A stretch of DNA of 64,000 nt from Klebsiella grimontii (GTDB lineage: Bacteria; Pseudomonadota; Gammaproteobacteria; Enterobacterales; Enterobacteriaceae): the NCBI RefSeq assembly GCF_900200035.1, contig NZ_FZTC01000015.1, forward strand, positions 806,001 to 870,000, in the 5' to 3' direction. The position numbers and the translations under genes were made by a program. The number at the start of each line of letters is the position of its first letter. Position 1 is the first letter of the stretch. Under the pieces are notes generated by a model. That model ran no database searches. It was not told the DNA's origin and worked only from the letters and a program-made list of their open reading frames with translations. Shown here piece by piece: positions 38,361 through 50,293 of this stretch.

Positions 38361-40793
38361 TTACAGCGTATGCTCGGTACGGGCGATAATATCGTCCTGA
38401 GCATCCGGCGACAGGGCGGTAAAGAACGCCGAGTAACCGGCCACGCGGACCACTAAATCGCGATACTGGTCAGGATGTTTCTTCGCTTCAAGCAGCGTCT
38501 CGCGCGACACGATGTTGTACTGAATATGCCAGCCTTTATGCACCTCGAAGAAGGTGCGCAGCAGCACCATCAGTTTCTGCTTATCGGATTCATTCTCCAG
38601 CGTGGCCGGGTTCAGCTTCTGGTTAAGCAACACGCCGCCAAGAATCGAACCGGTCGGCAGTTTGCCCACCGAGCTGATGACCGCGGTCGGCCCGAGATGG
38701 TCGGTACCGGAGGCCGGGCTGGCCCCTTCCGCCAGCGGCGAGTGCGCCTTACGGCCATCTGGGGTCGCCATGGTCTGCGCGCCAAACGGCACATTGGCGG
38801 AAATGGACGAGGTGCCGGCGTAGTAGTTACCGCCGATCGGGCCGCGGCCGTAGCGTGGGTTATGATACAGCTTCAGCTCATCGATATAGGTCTGGTAGGC
38901 GCGAGCCAGCAGCATATCCACGCTGTCCTCATCGTTGCCGTATTTCGGCGCGCCGTTGATTAAGCGCTGGCGCAGCTGCTCGTGGGTCAGGCCTTCGAAG
39001 TCTTCAGCCAGCGCCTTTGCCAGCGCCTGCTGACCAATAACGCCCTGATCGAACACCAGCTTCTTCACCGCCGCCAGGCTGTTGCCGAGGTTAGCGATGC
39101 CGACCTGCAGACCGGAAACCCAGTCATATTTCGCGCCGCCCTGCTTAATGCTCTTCGCGCGCTCGATGCAGTCATCCACCAGCGCCGAGCAGAGAATATC
39201 GTGTACGTTCTCTTCCAGCATGGTGTCGACGACGTACTCAATCTCGATAGATTTGCGCGTGTAGTAGCGGATCTGCGTATCCCAGTCGGCCAGCACCTGC
39301 TCGAAGTTGTCGAAGTTGCCTTTCGACAGGGCGTGCTCCTGCGGCAGGAAGACCTGACCGCTGGTGGCGTCGCGGCCGCCTTCCAGGGTCGCCAGCATGA
39401 CGCGGGCGAAGTTGATAAAGCTCATCCCGGTGCAGCGATAGCCCCATTTGCCGCCGACGGCGGTTTCGATGCAGCCGATAGCGGCATAGTCGTACGCGTC
39501 CTGCGGCTCAATACCGAGTTTGATAAATTCAGGAATAACGATTTCGTCGTTATTGAACGCCGGCATGCCGAAGCCGCAGCGGATCACCTGCACGCAGGCG
39601 TCGAGGAAGTCGTTGCTCATGCCCGCGTGATAGCGCACGCTGAGGTTAGGCTGTGTCGAGCGCAGGCGACCGCAGGATTCAAGGATGGCGTAGGAGAGCG
39701 GGTTCACCGCGTCCTGCGCGTTGCCGTCCACCAGATTCTGGCCGCCGATGGTGACGTTCTGGTACAGCGGGCTACCGGCGGAGGCCTTCGAGTGCGAGCC
39801 GGAGCGAATTTTATTCACCTCCAGCAGCTTCAGCCAGCAGCAGTGCAGCAGCTCGATGGCGTGTTCGCGATCCAATGATTGTGCCAGCTCAACGTCGCGG
39901 CGGTAGTAAGGGTAGAGATACTGATCCATGCGGCCGAAAGAGACCGAGTGGCCGTTGGATTCGATCTGCAGAATCAGCTGGATGAAATAGCACAGCTGCA
40001 GCGCCTGCCAGAAGGTCTTCGGCGGCTCGTGGGCGATGATATCGCAGTTTTCGGCTATCACCAGCAGCTCGTCGCGGCGGGCTTCGCGGCTCTCCGTCGC
40101 GGCCATGCTGCGCGCCAGCCCGGCGTAGCGCTTACAGTGTTCGCTGACCGCTTCCAGCACGATATCAATGGCTTTGAGGAACTGCTCGCCGTGCAGATCT
40201 TCCAGCACGGTCAGGTTAATGCGTGAACGGCGTTCGGCGACTTTCGCCCGCATGCCGTCGAGGCCTTTTTCCAGCAGCAGCGGATAGTTGACCGCAAGGT
40301 GAGCATCGCCGGAGGTCATATTGCCTTCCGCTTTGATAATGCCGGTCGCCAGCAGCGCTTTTTGCTCGTCGGTAAACATGCCGTAGCAGCGATCCTGCAC
40401 GGTTTGACCGCGCCACCACGGGCACACTTCGTGGAGCACGCGTTTATTCTCTTCGCTAACGGCAAACCCGGCACCGGGGCGATCGGCGAGGTCGTCGATC
40501 TCTTTTTCGATCCAGCTAACGGTGTATTCCGGGAAGATAGGCGCCGCGCGAACTTCGCTGGCCTGGTTGCCGACGATCAGTTCATCGTGCTTAATCCAGA
40601 TCGTGCGTTCCGCCAGGTGATGGGCCAGCGCCAGCGCGCGGCGTACCGGGATCGGTTTATCCAGGTGCTGTTGATAGGCTTCGGTATAGTGCTGGGCGCG
40701 CTCGGTACAGACCGGCGGCTTGACGATATGCACCAGCGCCATTTTATGCGCCTGAATGCGCGGGCTCAGAGTATCCAGTTTCAACGTTGTCAT
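38361..40793 (-). CDS. ybiW: Glycyl radical enzyme YbiW (PflF)
   Basis: 810 residues, glycyl radical enzyme of the pyruvate formate-lyase/diol dehydratase superfamily. The thiyl Cys441 with Glu443 is seen in AAIGCIETAVGG, and the radical Gly786 in VVRVAGYSAFF near the C-terminus. The C-E pairing after the Cys is dehydratase/C-O-lyase-like, not the C-C pair of true Pfl. From recalled recent work, E. coli YbiW opens 1,5-anhydroglucitol-6-phosphate to 1-deoxyfructose-6-phosphate. It lies 4 nt after its activase ybiY, downstream of an FNR box, as expected for an oxygen-sensitive enzyme. Confidence 0.95.
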   Translation of the reverse strand: MTTLKLDTLSPRIQAHKMALVHIVKPPVCTERAQHYTEAYQQHLDKPIPVRRALALAHHLAERTIWIKHDELIVGNQASEVRAAPIFPEYTVSWIEKEIDDLADRPGAGFAVSEENKRVLHEVCPWWRGQTVQDRCYGMFTDEQKALLATGIIKAEGNMTSGDAHLAVNYPLLLEKGLDGMRAKVAERRSRINLTVLEDLHGEQFLKAIDIVLEAVSEHCKRYAGLARSMAATESREARRDELLVIAENCDIIAHEPPKTFWQALQLCYFIQLILQIESNGHSVSFGRMDQYLYPYYRRDVELAQSLDREHAIELLHCCWLKLLEVNKIRSGSHSKASAGSPLYQNVTIGGQNLVDGNAQDAVNPLSYAILESCGRLRSTQPNLSVRYHAGMSNDFLDACVQVIRCGFGMPAFNNDEIVIPEFIKLGIEPQDAYDYAAIGCIETAVGGKWGYRCTGMSFINFARVMLATLEGGRDATSGQVFLPQEHALSKGNFDNFEQVLADWDTQIRYYTRKSIEIEYVVDTMLEENVHDILCSALVDDCIERAKSIKQGGAKYDWVSGLQVGIANLGNSLAAVKKLVFDQGVIGQQALAKALAEDFEGLTHEQLRQRLINGAPKYGNDEDSVDMLLARAYQTYIDELKLYHNPRYGRGPIGGNYYAGTSSISANVPFGAQTMATPDGRKAHSPLAEGASPASGTDHLGPTAVISSVGKLPTGSILGGVLLNQKLNPATLENESDKQKLMVLLRTFFEVHKGWHIQYNIVSRETLLEAKKHPDQYRDLVVRVAGYSAFFTALSPDAQDDIIARTEHTL

Positions 40794-40797
40794 AAGG

Positions 40798-41697
40798 TTA
40801 TCCTCGTAGAGTCGCCGTTAAACCTTTGCTCTGAGCATAGCGCTGCGCGAAGGCGAGCAGCTCGGGTGCAGCAAGCGGTTTATCGGGTGCGGTATAGGGC
40901 TGACTGAGTAATTGGTATTTATTCATTCCTAACGTGTGGTACGGCAGGAAGTGGATCTCGCCAACCTTTAAGCGGTCAGCGGCAAAATCGGTAATGGCGG
41001 CAATATCGCTTTCGTTGGCGTTAAAGCCCTGGATCAGCGGCACGCGAATGATAATTTTCTTTCCGGCCTGCGCGACGCGCTGCAGGTTATCCAGCACCCG
41101 GCGGGCGCTGCCGTCCGTCCACTGCTGGAAAATCGCTTCGTTGACGTGCTTGAGGTCAGCGAGAAACAGGTCGATAAACGGCAAAGAGGGCTCGACGTAT
41201 TTCCACGGCACGTGCAGGCAGGTTTCGACCGCGGTGTGGATCCCCGCGTTGTGGCTGGCCTCAAACAGCTGGCGGGCCAGCTCGGGATTCATAAACGGCT
41301 CGCCGCCGGAGAGCGTGACGCCGCCGCCGCTGCGCTCGTAAAACGGTTGGTCGCGCAGCACCGTGGCCATAATCTCTTCGACGCTCTTCTCTTCGCCGCA
41401 CACCGTTAATGCGGTGGTCGGGCAGCAGTCGCGCAGTTTGCCAATATACGCATCGGTGAGTTTTTCGCGGTGGATAATCAGGCCGTCCAGCTTGCGGGTA
41501 ATCACCTCCGGCGCGGCCTGCTGGCAGAGGTCGCAGCCGTCCAGGCACAGGCGCGCGTCATACAGCAAATCCGCCGTGCGGGCGCGGCTTTCCGGGTTCT
41601 GGCACCAGCGGCAGCCCAGCGAACACCCTTTGAGGAAGACGACAGTGCGGATCCCCGGGCCGTCATGGGTTGAATAACGCTGAATGTTGAAGATCAT
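40798..41697 (-). CDS. ybiY: Glycyl radical enzyme-activating enzyme YbiY (PflE)
   Basis: 299 residues, radical SAM activase. The cluster motif is [14 protein letters not shown] (Cys25, Cys29, Cys32). A ferredoxin-like insert with further cysteines ([14 protein letters not shown] and [14 protein letters not shown]) is typical of dehydratase-type activases. [15 protein letters not shown] is the conserved SAM-contacting region. It installs the glycyl radical on YbiW, encoded 4 nt downstream. Unlike E. coli, no fsaA lies between ybiY and moeB. Confidence 0.95.
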   Translation of the reverse strand: MIFNIQRYSTHDGPGIRTVVFLKGCSLGCRWCQNPESRARTADLLYDARLCLDGCDLCQQAAPEVITRKLDGLIIHREKLTDAYIGKLRDCCPTTALTVCGEEKSVEEIMATVLRDQPFYERSGGGVTLSGGEPFMNPELARQLFEASHNAGIHTAVETCLHVPWKYVEPSLPFIDLFLADLKHVNEAIFQQWTDGSARRVLDNLQRVAQAGKKIIIRVPLIQGFNANESDIAAITDFAADRLKVGEIHFLPYHTLGMNKYQLLSQPYTAPDKPLAAPELLAFAQRYAQSKGLTATLRG

Positions 41698-41733
41698 AAT
41701 TCACCCTTTAATTTGCATATGAAGATTAAATTA

Positions 41734-41747
41734 CTTTCGAATGAAAG
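41734..41747. promoter_or_regulatory. Shared operator motif, copy 3 (ybiY)
   Basis: CTTTCGAATGAAAG, preceded by AAATTA and followed by TTG, lies 36 nt before the ybiY start and 5 nt from the FNR box. Same 14-mer as at ybiU and one mismatch from ybiV. Confidence 0.7.
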
Positions 41748-41752
41748 TTGTA

Positions 41753-41766
41753 TTGATATAAATCAA
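41753..41766. promoter_or_regulatory. FNR box of ybiYW
   Basis: TTGATATAAATCAA is a perfect match to the consensus TTGAT-N4-ATCAA, centred about 62 nt before the ybiY start. It indicates anaerobic activation of the glycyl radical enzyme operon. Confidence 0.88.
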
Positions 41767-41849
41767 CAAGCATAGCGAGGGGGGAAAACGGAGGCGAAAA
41801 AGTCGCGGCGGGTCACAAAACATCCGGCGGCGGTACCGCCGGAAAGGGG

Positions 41850-42605
41850 TTAGGGCGTACCGCACACCTCGCAGTGAGGGTTACGCGGCAGCGTCATTTC
41901 GCGGAACTGACAGCGCATGGCGTCGTACATGACGATTTTGCCGGTCGCCGGGCTGCCGTAGCGGGCGAGCAGCTTAATCGCCTCCATCGCCTGTAGTGAA
42001 CCAATGATGCCAACCAGCGGCGCCATGACGCCGGCCTCGACGCAGGTGAGGGCGTTGTCGCCAAACAGGCGGCTCAGGCAGCGGTAGCAGGGTTCATCTT
42101 CCTGATACGTAAAGACGCTGATTTGTCCCTCCATGCGAATCGCGGCGCCGGAGACCAGCGGCGTTTTATGGCGGAAACATCCGGCGTTGAGCTGGTTACG
42201 GATCGCGACGTTGTCGGTACAGTCGAGCACCAGATCGTGGGCGGCGATTTGCGCCGCCAGCGCCGCGTCTTCCAGCCGTGCGTTGAGCGTCGTGAGCTGA
42301 ACGTGGGGATTCATCCGCGCCAGCGCGCCGCGGGCGGAGTCGACCTTCGGCTGGCCGATGGTGGCGTCGCTGTGCAGGGTCTGGCGCTGAAGGTTGGAGA
42401 GCGACACGGTATCGAAATCGAGCAGGGTAAGCTGGCCGACGCCTGCCGCCGCCAGATACTGCGCGGCGGCGCAGCCCAGCCCGCCGAGGCCGACGACCAG
42501 CACGCGCGAGGCTTTCAGCTGCTCCTGACCGTCAAAATCGAAATCGCGAAGAATAATCTGCCGGTTATAGCGCAGCATCTCCGCATCGCTCAGCTCCACG
42601 CCCAT
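41850..42605 (-). CDS. moeB: Molybdopterin-synthase adenylyltransferase MoeB
   Basis: 251 residues, E1-like ThiF/MoeB family. The nucleotide-binding loop is VLVVGLGGLGCAAAQYL. The Arg of SLSNLQRQTLH and Asp of DLVLDCTDN follow, and zinc is held by CYRC and CEVC near the C-terminus. It adenylates the C-terminal glycine of MoaD for molybdenum cofactor synthesis. It overlaps the moeA stop by one base (operon moeA-moeB). Confidence 0.97.
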   Translation of the reverse strand: MGVELSDAEMLRYNRQIILRDFDFDGQEQLKASRVLVVGLGGLGCAAAQYLAAAGVGQLTLLDFDTVSLSNLQRQTLHSDATIGQPKVDSARGALARMNPHVQLTTLNARLEDAALAAQIAAHDLVLDCTDNVAIRNQLNAGCFRHKTPLVSGAAIRMEGQISVFTYQEDEPCYRCLSRLFGDNALTCVEAGVMAPLVGIIGSLQAMEAIKLLARYGSPATGKIVMYDAMRCQFREMTLPRNPHCEVCGTP

Positions 42606-43840
42606 TACAGCCCTCCGAACAGATGATTAAACGGCTCGACTTCCACCCATTCGCCGGCTTCCACGTTGCCGCGCTCGCGCTCCAGCACGATAAAGCAGTT
42701 GCCGAGGCTGAATGAGCTAAAGATATGCGAGCCCTGGTGACCGGTGCTGTTTACCACCAGCTCGCCGTCCGGGCCGCGCTGCAGCACACCGCGTTGAAAA
42801 TCGAGACGGCCCGGCGATTTTTTCAGATGGGTTGCGGCGCGCACGCGCAGGCGCATCGGCTGAGCCTGCCCGACGTTGCCGGACAGCTTCGCCAGCAGCG
42901 GCTGAACCAGTTGGTAGAAGGTCAGCGTGGCGGAAACCGGGTTACCCGGCAGGCCGCAGAACCAGCTATGGCCGAGCTTGCCGAAGGCGAAAGGTTTACC
43001 CGGCTTAATCGCCAGCTTCCAGAAGCCGATTTCCCCCAGCTCTTCGAGGATCGCTTTGGTGTAGTCCGCCTCGCCGACGGAAACGCCCCCGGAGCTTATC
43101 ACCACGTCGGCCTGCTGGTCTGCCTGGATAAAGGCTTCGCGCAGTTTAGCCGGGTCGTCGGGAATAATGCCGAGGTTAATCACTTCGCAGCCCAGCTCCT
43201 GCAGCATCAGGTGTACCGCCAGGCGGTTGGTATCGTAAATTTGCCCGTCGGCCAGCGGCTGGCCCGGCAGCTGGAGCTCATCGCCGGTGGAGAACACCGC
43301 CACCCGCACTTTACGCACCACGTCAACCTCGGCAATGCCCAGCGAGGCGATGACCGGCAGCTCGGCGGCGGTCAGGCGGGTTCCCGCGGGGAAGACGACC
43401 GCGCCATGAGCGATATCTTCGCCGAGACGACGGATATTCTGCCCGTTTTTCACCGGGGCGATAAAGCGGATCCCATCATCGGTTTGTTCGGTCTGCTCCT
43501 GCATGACCACCGCGTCGCAGCCTTCCGGTACCGGCGCGCCGGTCATAATGCGGATACAGGCGCCCGCGGGCCAGACGCCGTTATAGGGTTGACCGGCGAA
43601 GGCCTTGCCCGCCACCGGCAGCGCTGCGCCGTCGGCGAGATCCGCCAGGCGTACGGCGTAGCCGTCCATCGCCGAGTTATCAAAACCGGGAACGTTGAGC
43701 GGTGAAACGAGATCATGGGCGGTCACGCGCGAAAAGGCCTGCAACAGCGGTACGGTTTCCGTCGCATTCAGCGGCGTAATACGAGTGAGCATCTGGGTCA
43801 GGGCTGTGTCGAGCGGCATCAGTCCGGCGGTAAAATCCAT
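42605..43840 (-). CDS. moeA: Molybdopterin molybdenumtransferase MoeA
   Basis: 411 residues from [11 protein letters not shown], preceded by CAGGAGAAA; an additional 23-residue upstream frame is not homologous. Domain order is the MoeA N-terminal domains ([33 protein letters not shown]), then the MoCF-binding domain ([12 protein letters not shown]...[20 protein letters not shown]) and the C-terminal beta domain. It inserts molybdate into adenylated molybdopterin. The first gene of moeAB, divergent from iaaA. Confidence 0.97.
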   Translation of the reverse strand: MDFTAGLMPLDTALTQMLTRITPLNATETVPLLQAFSRVTAHDLVSPLNVPGFDNSAMDGYAVRLADLADGAALPVAGKAFAGQPYNGVWPAGACIRIMTGAPVPEGCDAVVMQEQTEQTDDGIRFIAPVKNGQNIRRLGEDIAHGAVVFPAGTRLTAAELPVIASLGIAEVDVVRKVRVAVFSTGDELQLPGQPLADGQIYDTNRLAVHLMLQELGCEVINLGIIPDDPAKLREAFIQADQQADVVISSGGVSVGEADYTKAILEELGEIGFWKLAIKPGKPFAFGKLGHSWFCGLPGNPVSATLTFYQLVQPLLAKLSGNVGQAQPMRLRVRAATHLKKSPGRLDFQRGVLQRGPDGELVVNSTGHQGSHIFSSFSLGNCFIVLERERGNVEAGEWVEVEPFNHLFGGL

Positions 43841-44017
43841 GGGTTTCTCCTGCGGGCAAACATCGAAAACGCCTATTATGGCAGAAAAGAGGGGCGGGCT
43901 ATATGCCACCTGGGTACAAGCTTTACATCACCGTCCGCTCTTTCTATATTCAAAAATTGTATAGGACAGTCAGCACGATAATGATATTTATACACTTTAT
44001 CGGTAAGGAACGGCGTA

Positions 44018-44959
44018 ATGGGTAAGGCGGTTATAGCAATTCACGGCGGGGCCGGGGCGATTAGCCGCGCGCAGATGACGCCGGCGCGCGAGCGGGAGTA
44101 CGTAACGGCGCTGTCGGCGATTGTCGATAGCGGACAAAAAATGCTGGCGGCCGGGGCCAGCGCGCTGGATGCGGTAACCGAAGCGGTCCGGCTGCTGGAG
44201 GAGTGCCCGTTATTTAACGCCGGTATTGGCTCGGTATTTACCCGCGATAGCCGCCATGAACTCGATGCCTGCGTGATGGATGGCTGCCGCTTGCAGGCCG
44301 GCGCCGTGGCGGGAGTTCAGCATTTACGTAATCCGGTGCTGGCGGCGCGCCTGGTGCTGGAACAGAGCCCGCATGTGCTGTTGATTGGCGAGGGGGCGGA
44401 AGCGTTTGCCGCTGCCCACGGTATGGAACGGGTCGATAACAGCCTGTTTTCGACCCCCGAGCGCTTGCTGCAGCTGCGTCAGGCGCAGGAGGGCGGCGAT
44501 ATCGTGCTCGACCACCACGCCGCGCCGCTGGATGAGCGGCACAAAATGGGCACCGTCGGCGCGGTTGCGCTGGATCTGGCGGGTAACCTCGCGGCGGCGA
44601 CATCAACCGGCGGAATGACCAATAAGCTGCCGGGACGCGTCGGCGATAGCCCGCTGCCGGGGGCGGGCTGCTATGCCAATAACGCCAGCGTCGCCGTTTC
44701 CTGTACCGGCACCGGCGAAGTGTTTATGCGTACGCTGGCGGCTTACGATATTTCGGCGCTGGTGGAGTACAGCCATCTCAGCCTGCAGGAGGCCTGCGAA
44801 AGGGTGGTGATGGAGAAACTTCCCGCGCTGGGCGGCAGCGGCGGCCTGATCGCCGTCGACCGTGAAGGCAACGTGGCGCTGCCGTTTAATAGTGAAGGCA
44901 TGTACCGGGCCTGGTGTTATGCGGGTGATACGCCCACGATTGGTATTTATCGCGAATAA
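44018..44959 (+). CDS. iaaA: Isoaspartyl peptidase/L-asparaginase IaaA
   Basis: 313 residues, Ntn-hydrolase. Autocleavage occurs before Thr179 in HKMGTVGAVALD, giving alpha and beta chains with Thr179 as nucleophile; the number is the same in E. coli. The N-terminal IAIHGGAGAISR and the C-terminal GGMTNKLPGRVGDSPLPGAGCYA regions are family hallmarks. It degrades beta-aspartyl dipeptides. It is 12 nt upstream of gsiA and is the first gene of the glutathione import operon. Confidence 0.97.
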   Translation: MGKAVIAIHGGAGAISRAQMTPAREREYVTALSAIVDSGQKMLAAGASALDAVTEAVRLLEECPLFNAGIGSVFTRDSRHELDACVMDGCRLQAGAVAGVQHLRNPVLAARLVLEQSPHVLLIGEGAEAFAAAHGMERVDNSLFSTPERLLQLRQAQEGGDIVLDHHAAPLDERHKMGTVGAVALDLAGNLAAATSTGGMTNKLPGRVGDSPLPGAGCYANNASVAVSCTGTGEVFMRTLAAYDISALVEYSHLSLQEACERVVMEKLPALGGSGGLIAVDREGNVALPFNSEGMYRAWCYAGDTPTIGIYRE

Positions 44960-44971
44960 GAGGAAAGGGCG

Positions 44972-46825
<1,854 letters not shown>

Positions 46826-46862
46826 CAACGACATCCATAATGCAGCATTTCAGGAGAACAAC

Positions 46863-48401
46863 ATGACTCAACGCGTTTCAGGCAAATGGCTGTTGGCGCT
46901 GGGCGTCGCTTCGGCGCTGGCAGCGACGCCGGCTTTTGCCGCAAAAGATGTGGTGGTGGCGGTCGGTTCTAACTTTACGACCCTCGACCCCTATGATGCT
47001 AACGACACGCTGTCGCAGGCGGTGGCGAAGTCTTTCTATCAGGGGCTGTTCGGCCTGGATAAAGAGATGAAACTGCATAACGTGCTGGCGGAAAGCTATA
47101 CCGTTTCTCCGGACGGGCTGGTTTATACCATTAAGCTGCACCCGGGGGTGAAGTTCCAGGACGGTACCGAGTTTAATGCCGAAGCGGTCAAGGCCAACCT
47201 CGATCGCGCCAGCAATCCGGAAAATCATCTCAAGCGCTATAACCTGTATAAAAATATCGCCAGCACCGAGGCGGTTGACCCGACGACGGTGAAAATTACC
47301 CTCAAACAGCCTTTCTCGGCGTTTATTAATATCCTGGCCCACCCGGCAACGGCGATGATTTCTCCGGCGGCGCTGAAGAAATATGGTAAAGAGATTGGTT
47401 TCCATCCGGTCGGCACCGGTCCGTACCAGCTCGACACCTGGAATCAGACCGACTTCGTTAAAGTGAAGAAGTTCGCCGGTTACTGGCAGCCGGGGCTGCC
47501 GAAGCTGGACTCCATTACCTGGCGTCCGGTGGTGGATAACAATACCCGCGCGGCGATGCTGCAGACCGGCGAAGCGCAGTTTGCGTTCCCGATCCCCTAC
47601 GAGCAGGCGCCGCTGCTGGAGAAAAACAGCAAGCTGGAGCTGGTGGCCAGCCCGTCGATCATGCAGCGCTATATCAGCATGAACGTGACGCAGAAGCCGT
47701 TCGATAACCCTAAAGTGCGCGAGGCGATTAACTACGCCATCAACCGTCAGGCGCTGGTGAAGGTGGCCTTTGCGGGCTATGCCACCCCGGCGACCGGCGT
47801 GGTGCCACCGTCTATTGCCTACGCTGAAAGCTACAGCGCCTGGCCGTACGATCCGGCCAAGGCCCGCGAGCTGCTGAAAGAGGCAGGCTATCCGAATGGA
47901 TTTAGCACCACGCTGTGGTCGTCGCATAACCACAGTACGGCGCAGAAAGTGCTGCAGTTTACCCAGCAGCAGCTGGCGCAGGTGGGCATTAAGGCGCAGC
48001 TGACGGCGATGGATGCGGGCCAGCGCGCGGCGGAGGTGGAAGGTAAGGGGCAGAAAGAGAGCGGCGTACGCATGTTCTACACCGGCTGGTCGGCGTCGAC
48101 CGGGGAAGCTGACTGGGCGCTGTCGCCGCTGTTCGCGTCGCAAAACTGGCCGCCGACCCTATTTAATACCGCTTTCTACAGCAATCCTCAGGTCGATAAA
48201 GATCTCAACGACGCGCTGAAAACCACCGATGCGCAGGAAAAAACGCGGCTGTATAAGGACGCGCAGGATACTATCTGGAAAGAGTCGCCGTGGGTGCCGC
48301 TGGTGGTCGAAAAACTGGTCTCAGCGCACAGTAAAAATCTGACCGGATTCTATATCCAGCCGGATACCGGATTTAGCTTTGAACAGGCGGATCTTAAGTA
48401 G
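46863..48401 (+). CDS. gsiB: Periplasmic glutathione-binding protein GsiB
   Basis: 512 residues from the ATG preceded by CAGGAGAAC. Signal peptide cut near [11 protein letters not shown]. The mature protein is an oligopeptide-type (SBP family 5) binding protein: [43 protein letters not shown], and the C-terminal lobe with [13 protein letters not shown]. Length and sequence match E. coli GsiB. Binds glutathione in the periplasm. Confidence 0.96.
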   Translation: MTQRVSGKWLLALGVASALAATPAFAAKDVVVAVGSNFTTLDPYDANDTLSQAVAKSFYQGLFGLDKEMKLHNVLAESYTVSPDGLVYTIKLHPGVKFQDGTEFNAEAVKANLDRASNPENHLKRYNLYKNIASTEAVDPTTVKITLKQPFSAFINILAHPATAMISPAALKKYGKEIGFHPVGTGPYQLDTWNQTDFVKVKKFAGYWQPGLPKLDSITWRPVVDNNTRAAMLQTGEAQFAFPIPYEQAPLLEKNSKLELVASPSIMQRYISMNVTQKPFDNPKVREAINYAINRQALVKVAFAGYATPATGVVPPSIAYAESYSAWPYDPAKARELLKEAGYPNGFSTTLWSSHNHSTAQKVLQFTQQQLAQVGIKAQLTAMDAGQRAAEVEGKGQKESGVRMFYTGWSASTGEADWALSPLFASQNWPPTLFNTAFYSNPQVDKDLNDALKTTDAQEKTRLYKDAQDTIWKESPWVPLVVEKLVSAHSKNLTGFYIQPDTGFSFEQADLK

Positions 48402-48453
48402 ATAGCTGTGGGTCCCCGGGCGCAGGCTGCGGGGATTTCACGCAAGGAGAAGC

Positions 48454-49374
48454 ATGCTCAATTATGTGATTAAACGCCTGCTGGGGCTGATCCCCACGCT
48501 GCTGATTGTGGCGGTGCTGGTGTTTCTGTTCGTGCATATGCTGCCCGGGGACCCGGCGCGGCTGATTGCCGGGCCGGAAGCGGATGCTCAGGTGGTGGGA
48601 ATGGTGCGCCAGCAGTTGGGGCTCGATCGGCCGCTGCACGTGCAGTTCTGGCACTATATCAGCAATATTGTGCAGGGGGATTTCGGTACCTCGATGGCCT
48701 CGCGTCGCCCGGTAAGCAGCGAAATCGCCAGCCGTTTCATGCCCACGTTCTGGCTGACGCTCGCCAGCATGAGCTGGGCGGTAGTGTTCGGGATGGCGGC
48801 GGGGATCGTGGCGGCGGTGTGGCGCAACCGCTGGCCGGATCGCCTGGGGATGGCGCTGGCGGTGACCGGGATCTCGTTCCCGGCGTTCGCGCTCGGCATG
48901 CTGTTGATGCAGGTCTTTTCCGTTGAGCTGGGCTGGCTGCCGACGGTGGGCGCCGACAGCTGGCGCCACTATATTCTGCCTTCGCTGACCCTGGGTGCGG
49001 CGGTGGCGGCGGTGATGGCGCGCTTTACCCGCGCCTCGTTCGTCGATGTCCTGCATGAAGATTACATGCGTACCGCGCGGGCGAAAGGCGTCAGCGAAAC
49101 GCTGGTGGTGCTCAAGCACGGCCTGCGCAACGCGATGATCCCGGTGGTGACCATGATGGGGCTGCAGTTCGGCTTTTTGCTCGGCGGTTCAATCGTGGTG
49201 GAGAAGGTCTTTAACTGGCCAGGCCTCGGGCGTCTGCTGGTGGACTCGGTGGAGATGCGCGATTACCCGGTGATTCAGGCGGAAGTCCTCCTGTTTTCGC
49301 TGGAGTTTATTCTTATTAATTTAGTGGTGGACGTGCTGTATGCCGCCATTAATCCAGCTATCAGGTACAAGTAA
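48454..49374 (+). CDS. gsiC: Glutathione ABC transporter permease GsiC
   Basis: 306 residues with six membrane helices of the DppB/OppB type. N-terminal [37 protein letters not shown] is the signature of first-permease subunits. The EAA-loop [27 protein letters not shown] docks on GsiA. The stop is 1 nt from the gsiD start. Confidence 0.96.
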   Translation: MLNYVIKRLLGLIPTLLIVAVLVFLFVHMLPGDPARLIAGPEADAQVVGMVRQQLGLDRPLHVQFWHYISNIVQGDFGTSMASRRPVSSEIASRFMPTFWLTLASMSWAVVFGMAAGIVAAVWRNRWPDRLGMALAVTGISFPAFALGMLLMQVFSVELGWLPTVGADSWRHYILPSLTLGAAVAAVMARFTRASFVDVLHEDYMRTARAKGVSETLVVLKHGLRNAMIPVVTMMGLQFGFLLGGSIVVEKVFNWPGLGRLLVDSVEMRDYPVIQAEVLLFSLEFILINLVVDVLYAAINPAIRYK

Positions 49375-49375
49375 G

Positions 49376-50287
49376 GTGCGATTGCTCAACTGGAGAAGAC
49401 AAGCGGTTATCAACGCGATGCCGGGGATTAAACCCGGGCAGATACGTACCCCATGGCACGAGTTCTGGCGGCGGTTTCGCCGTCAGCCGGTGGCGATGGG
49501 GGCGGGGATATTTGTCCTGCTGCTGATCGCGGTGGCGATCGTAGCGCCGTGGATTGCGCCGTTCGATGCGGAAAACTATTTTGATTACGACCGGCTCAAC
49601 GACGGCCCGTCAATGATGCACTGGTTCGGCGTTGATTCCCTGGGGCGGGATATCTTCAGTCGGGTGCTGGTGGGGGCGCAGATCTCGCTGGCCGCCGGGG
49701 TACTCGCGGTATTCATCGGCGCGGCCATCGGCACGGTGCTTGGGCTACTGGCCGGATACTACGAAGGCTGGTGGGACCGCATTATTATGCGTATCTGTGA
49801 CGTGCTGTTCGCTTTCCCGGGGATTTTGCTGGCAATTGCGGTGGTGGCGGTAATGGGAAGCGGAATGTCGAACGTGATTATCGCGGTGGCGATCTTTTCG
49901 ATCCCGGCATTTGCACGTCTGGTGCGCGGCAATACTCTGGTGCTTAAGCAGCAGACCTTTATTGAGTCGGCGCGCAGCATTGGCGCCAGCGATGCTAACA
50001 TCCTGTTTAATCACATCTTGCCCGGCACGGTATCGTCGATTGTGGTCTACTTTACGATGCGCATCGGCGTGTCGATTATCTCCGCCGCCAGCCTGTCATT
50101 TCTGGGGCTTGGCGCGCAGCCGCCGACGCCGGAGTGGGGGGCGATGCTCAACGAAGCGCGGGCGGATATGGTGATGGCGCCGCACGTGGCGCTGTTCCCG
50201 GCAATCGCGATTTTCCTGACGGTGCTGGCGTTTAACCTGCTGGGTGACGGCCTGCGCGATGCGCTGGATCCGAGGATAAAAGGGTAG
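49376..50287 (+). CDS. gsiD: Glutathione ABC transporter permease GsiD
   Basis: 303 residues from a GTG one base after the gsiC stop ([15 protein letters not shown], aligned with the E. coli N-terminus); a longer frame starting inside gsiC is not supported. DppC/OppC-type permease with [26 protein letters not shown] and EAA loop [21 protein letters not shown]. Last gene of iaaA-gsiABCD, followed by REP-like units. In E. coli pdeI-dgcI follow, but these are absent here. Confidence 0.96.
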   Translation: MRLLNWRRQAVINAMPGIKPGQIRTPWHEFWRRFRRQPVAMGAGIFVLLLIAVAIVAPWIAPFDAENYFDYDRLNDGPSMMHWFGVDSLGRDIFSRVLVGAQISLAAGVLAVFIGAAIGTVLGLLAGYYEGWWDRIIMRICDVLFAFPGILLAIAVVAVMGSGMSNVIIAVAIFSIPAFARLVRGNTLVLKQQTFIESARSIGASDANILFNHILPGTVSSIVVYFTMRIGVSIISAASLSFLGLGAQPPTPEWGAMLNEARADMVMAPHVALFPAIAIFLTVLAFNLLGDGLRDALDPRIKG

Positions 50288-50293
50288 GGGCGT

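Noticed and set aside
37213-41747. CTTTCGAATGAAAG as a Cra (FruR) site
   Set aside because: It lacks the TGAAWC-NTTCA-like arrangement; only TGAA is shared.
42725-43705. 326-codon open frame antisense to moeA
   Set aside because: Shadow frame; moeA is complete and conserved on the other strand.
46878-48143. 421-codon open frame antisense to gsiB
   Set aside because: Arg/His/Gln-rich, no ribosome-binding site, no family resemblance; typical shadow frame of a GC-rich gene with strong codon bias.
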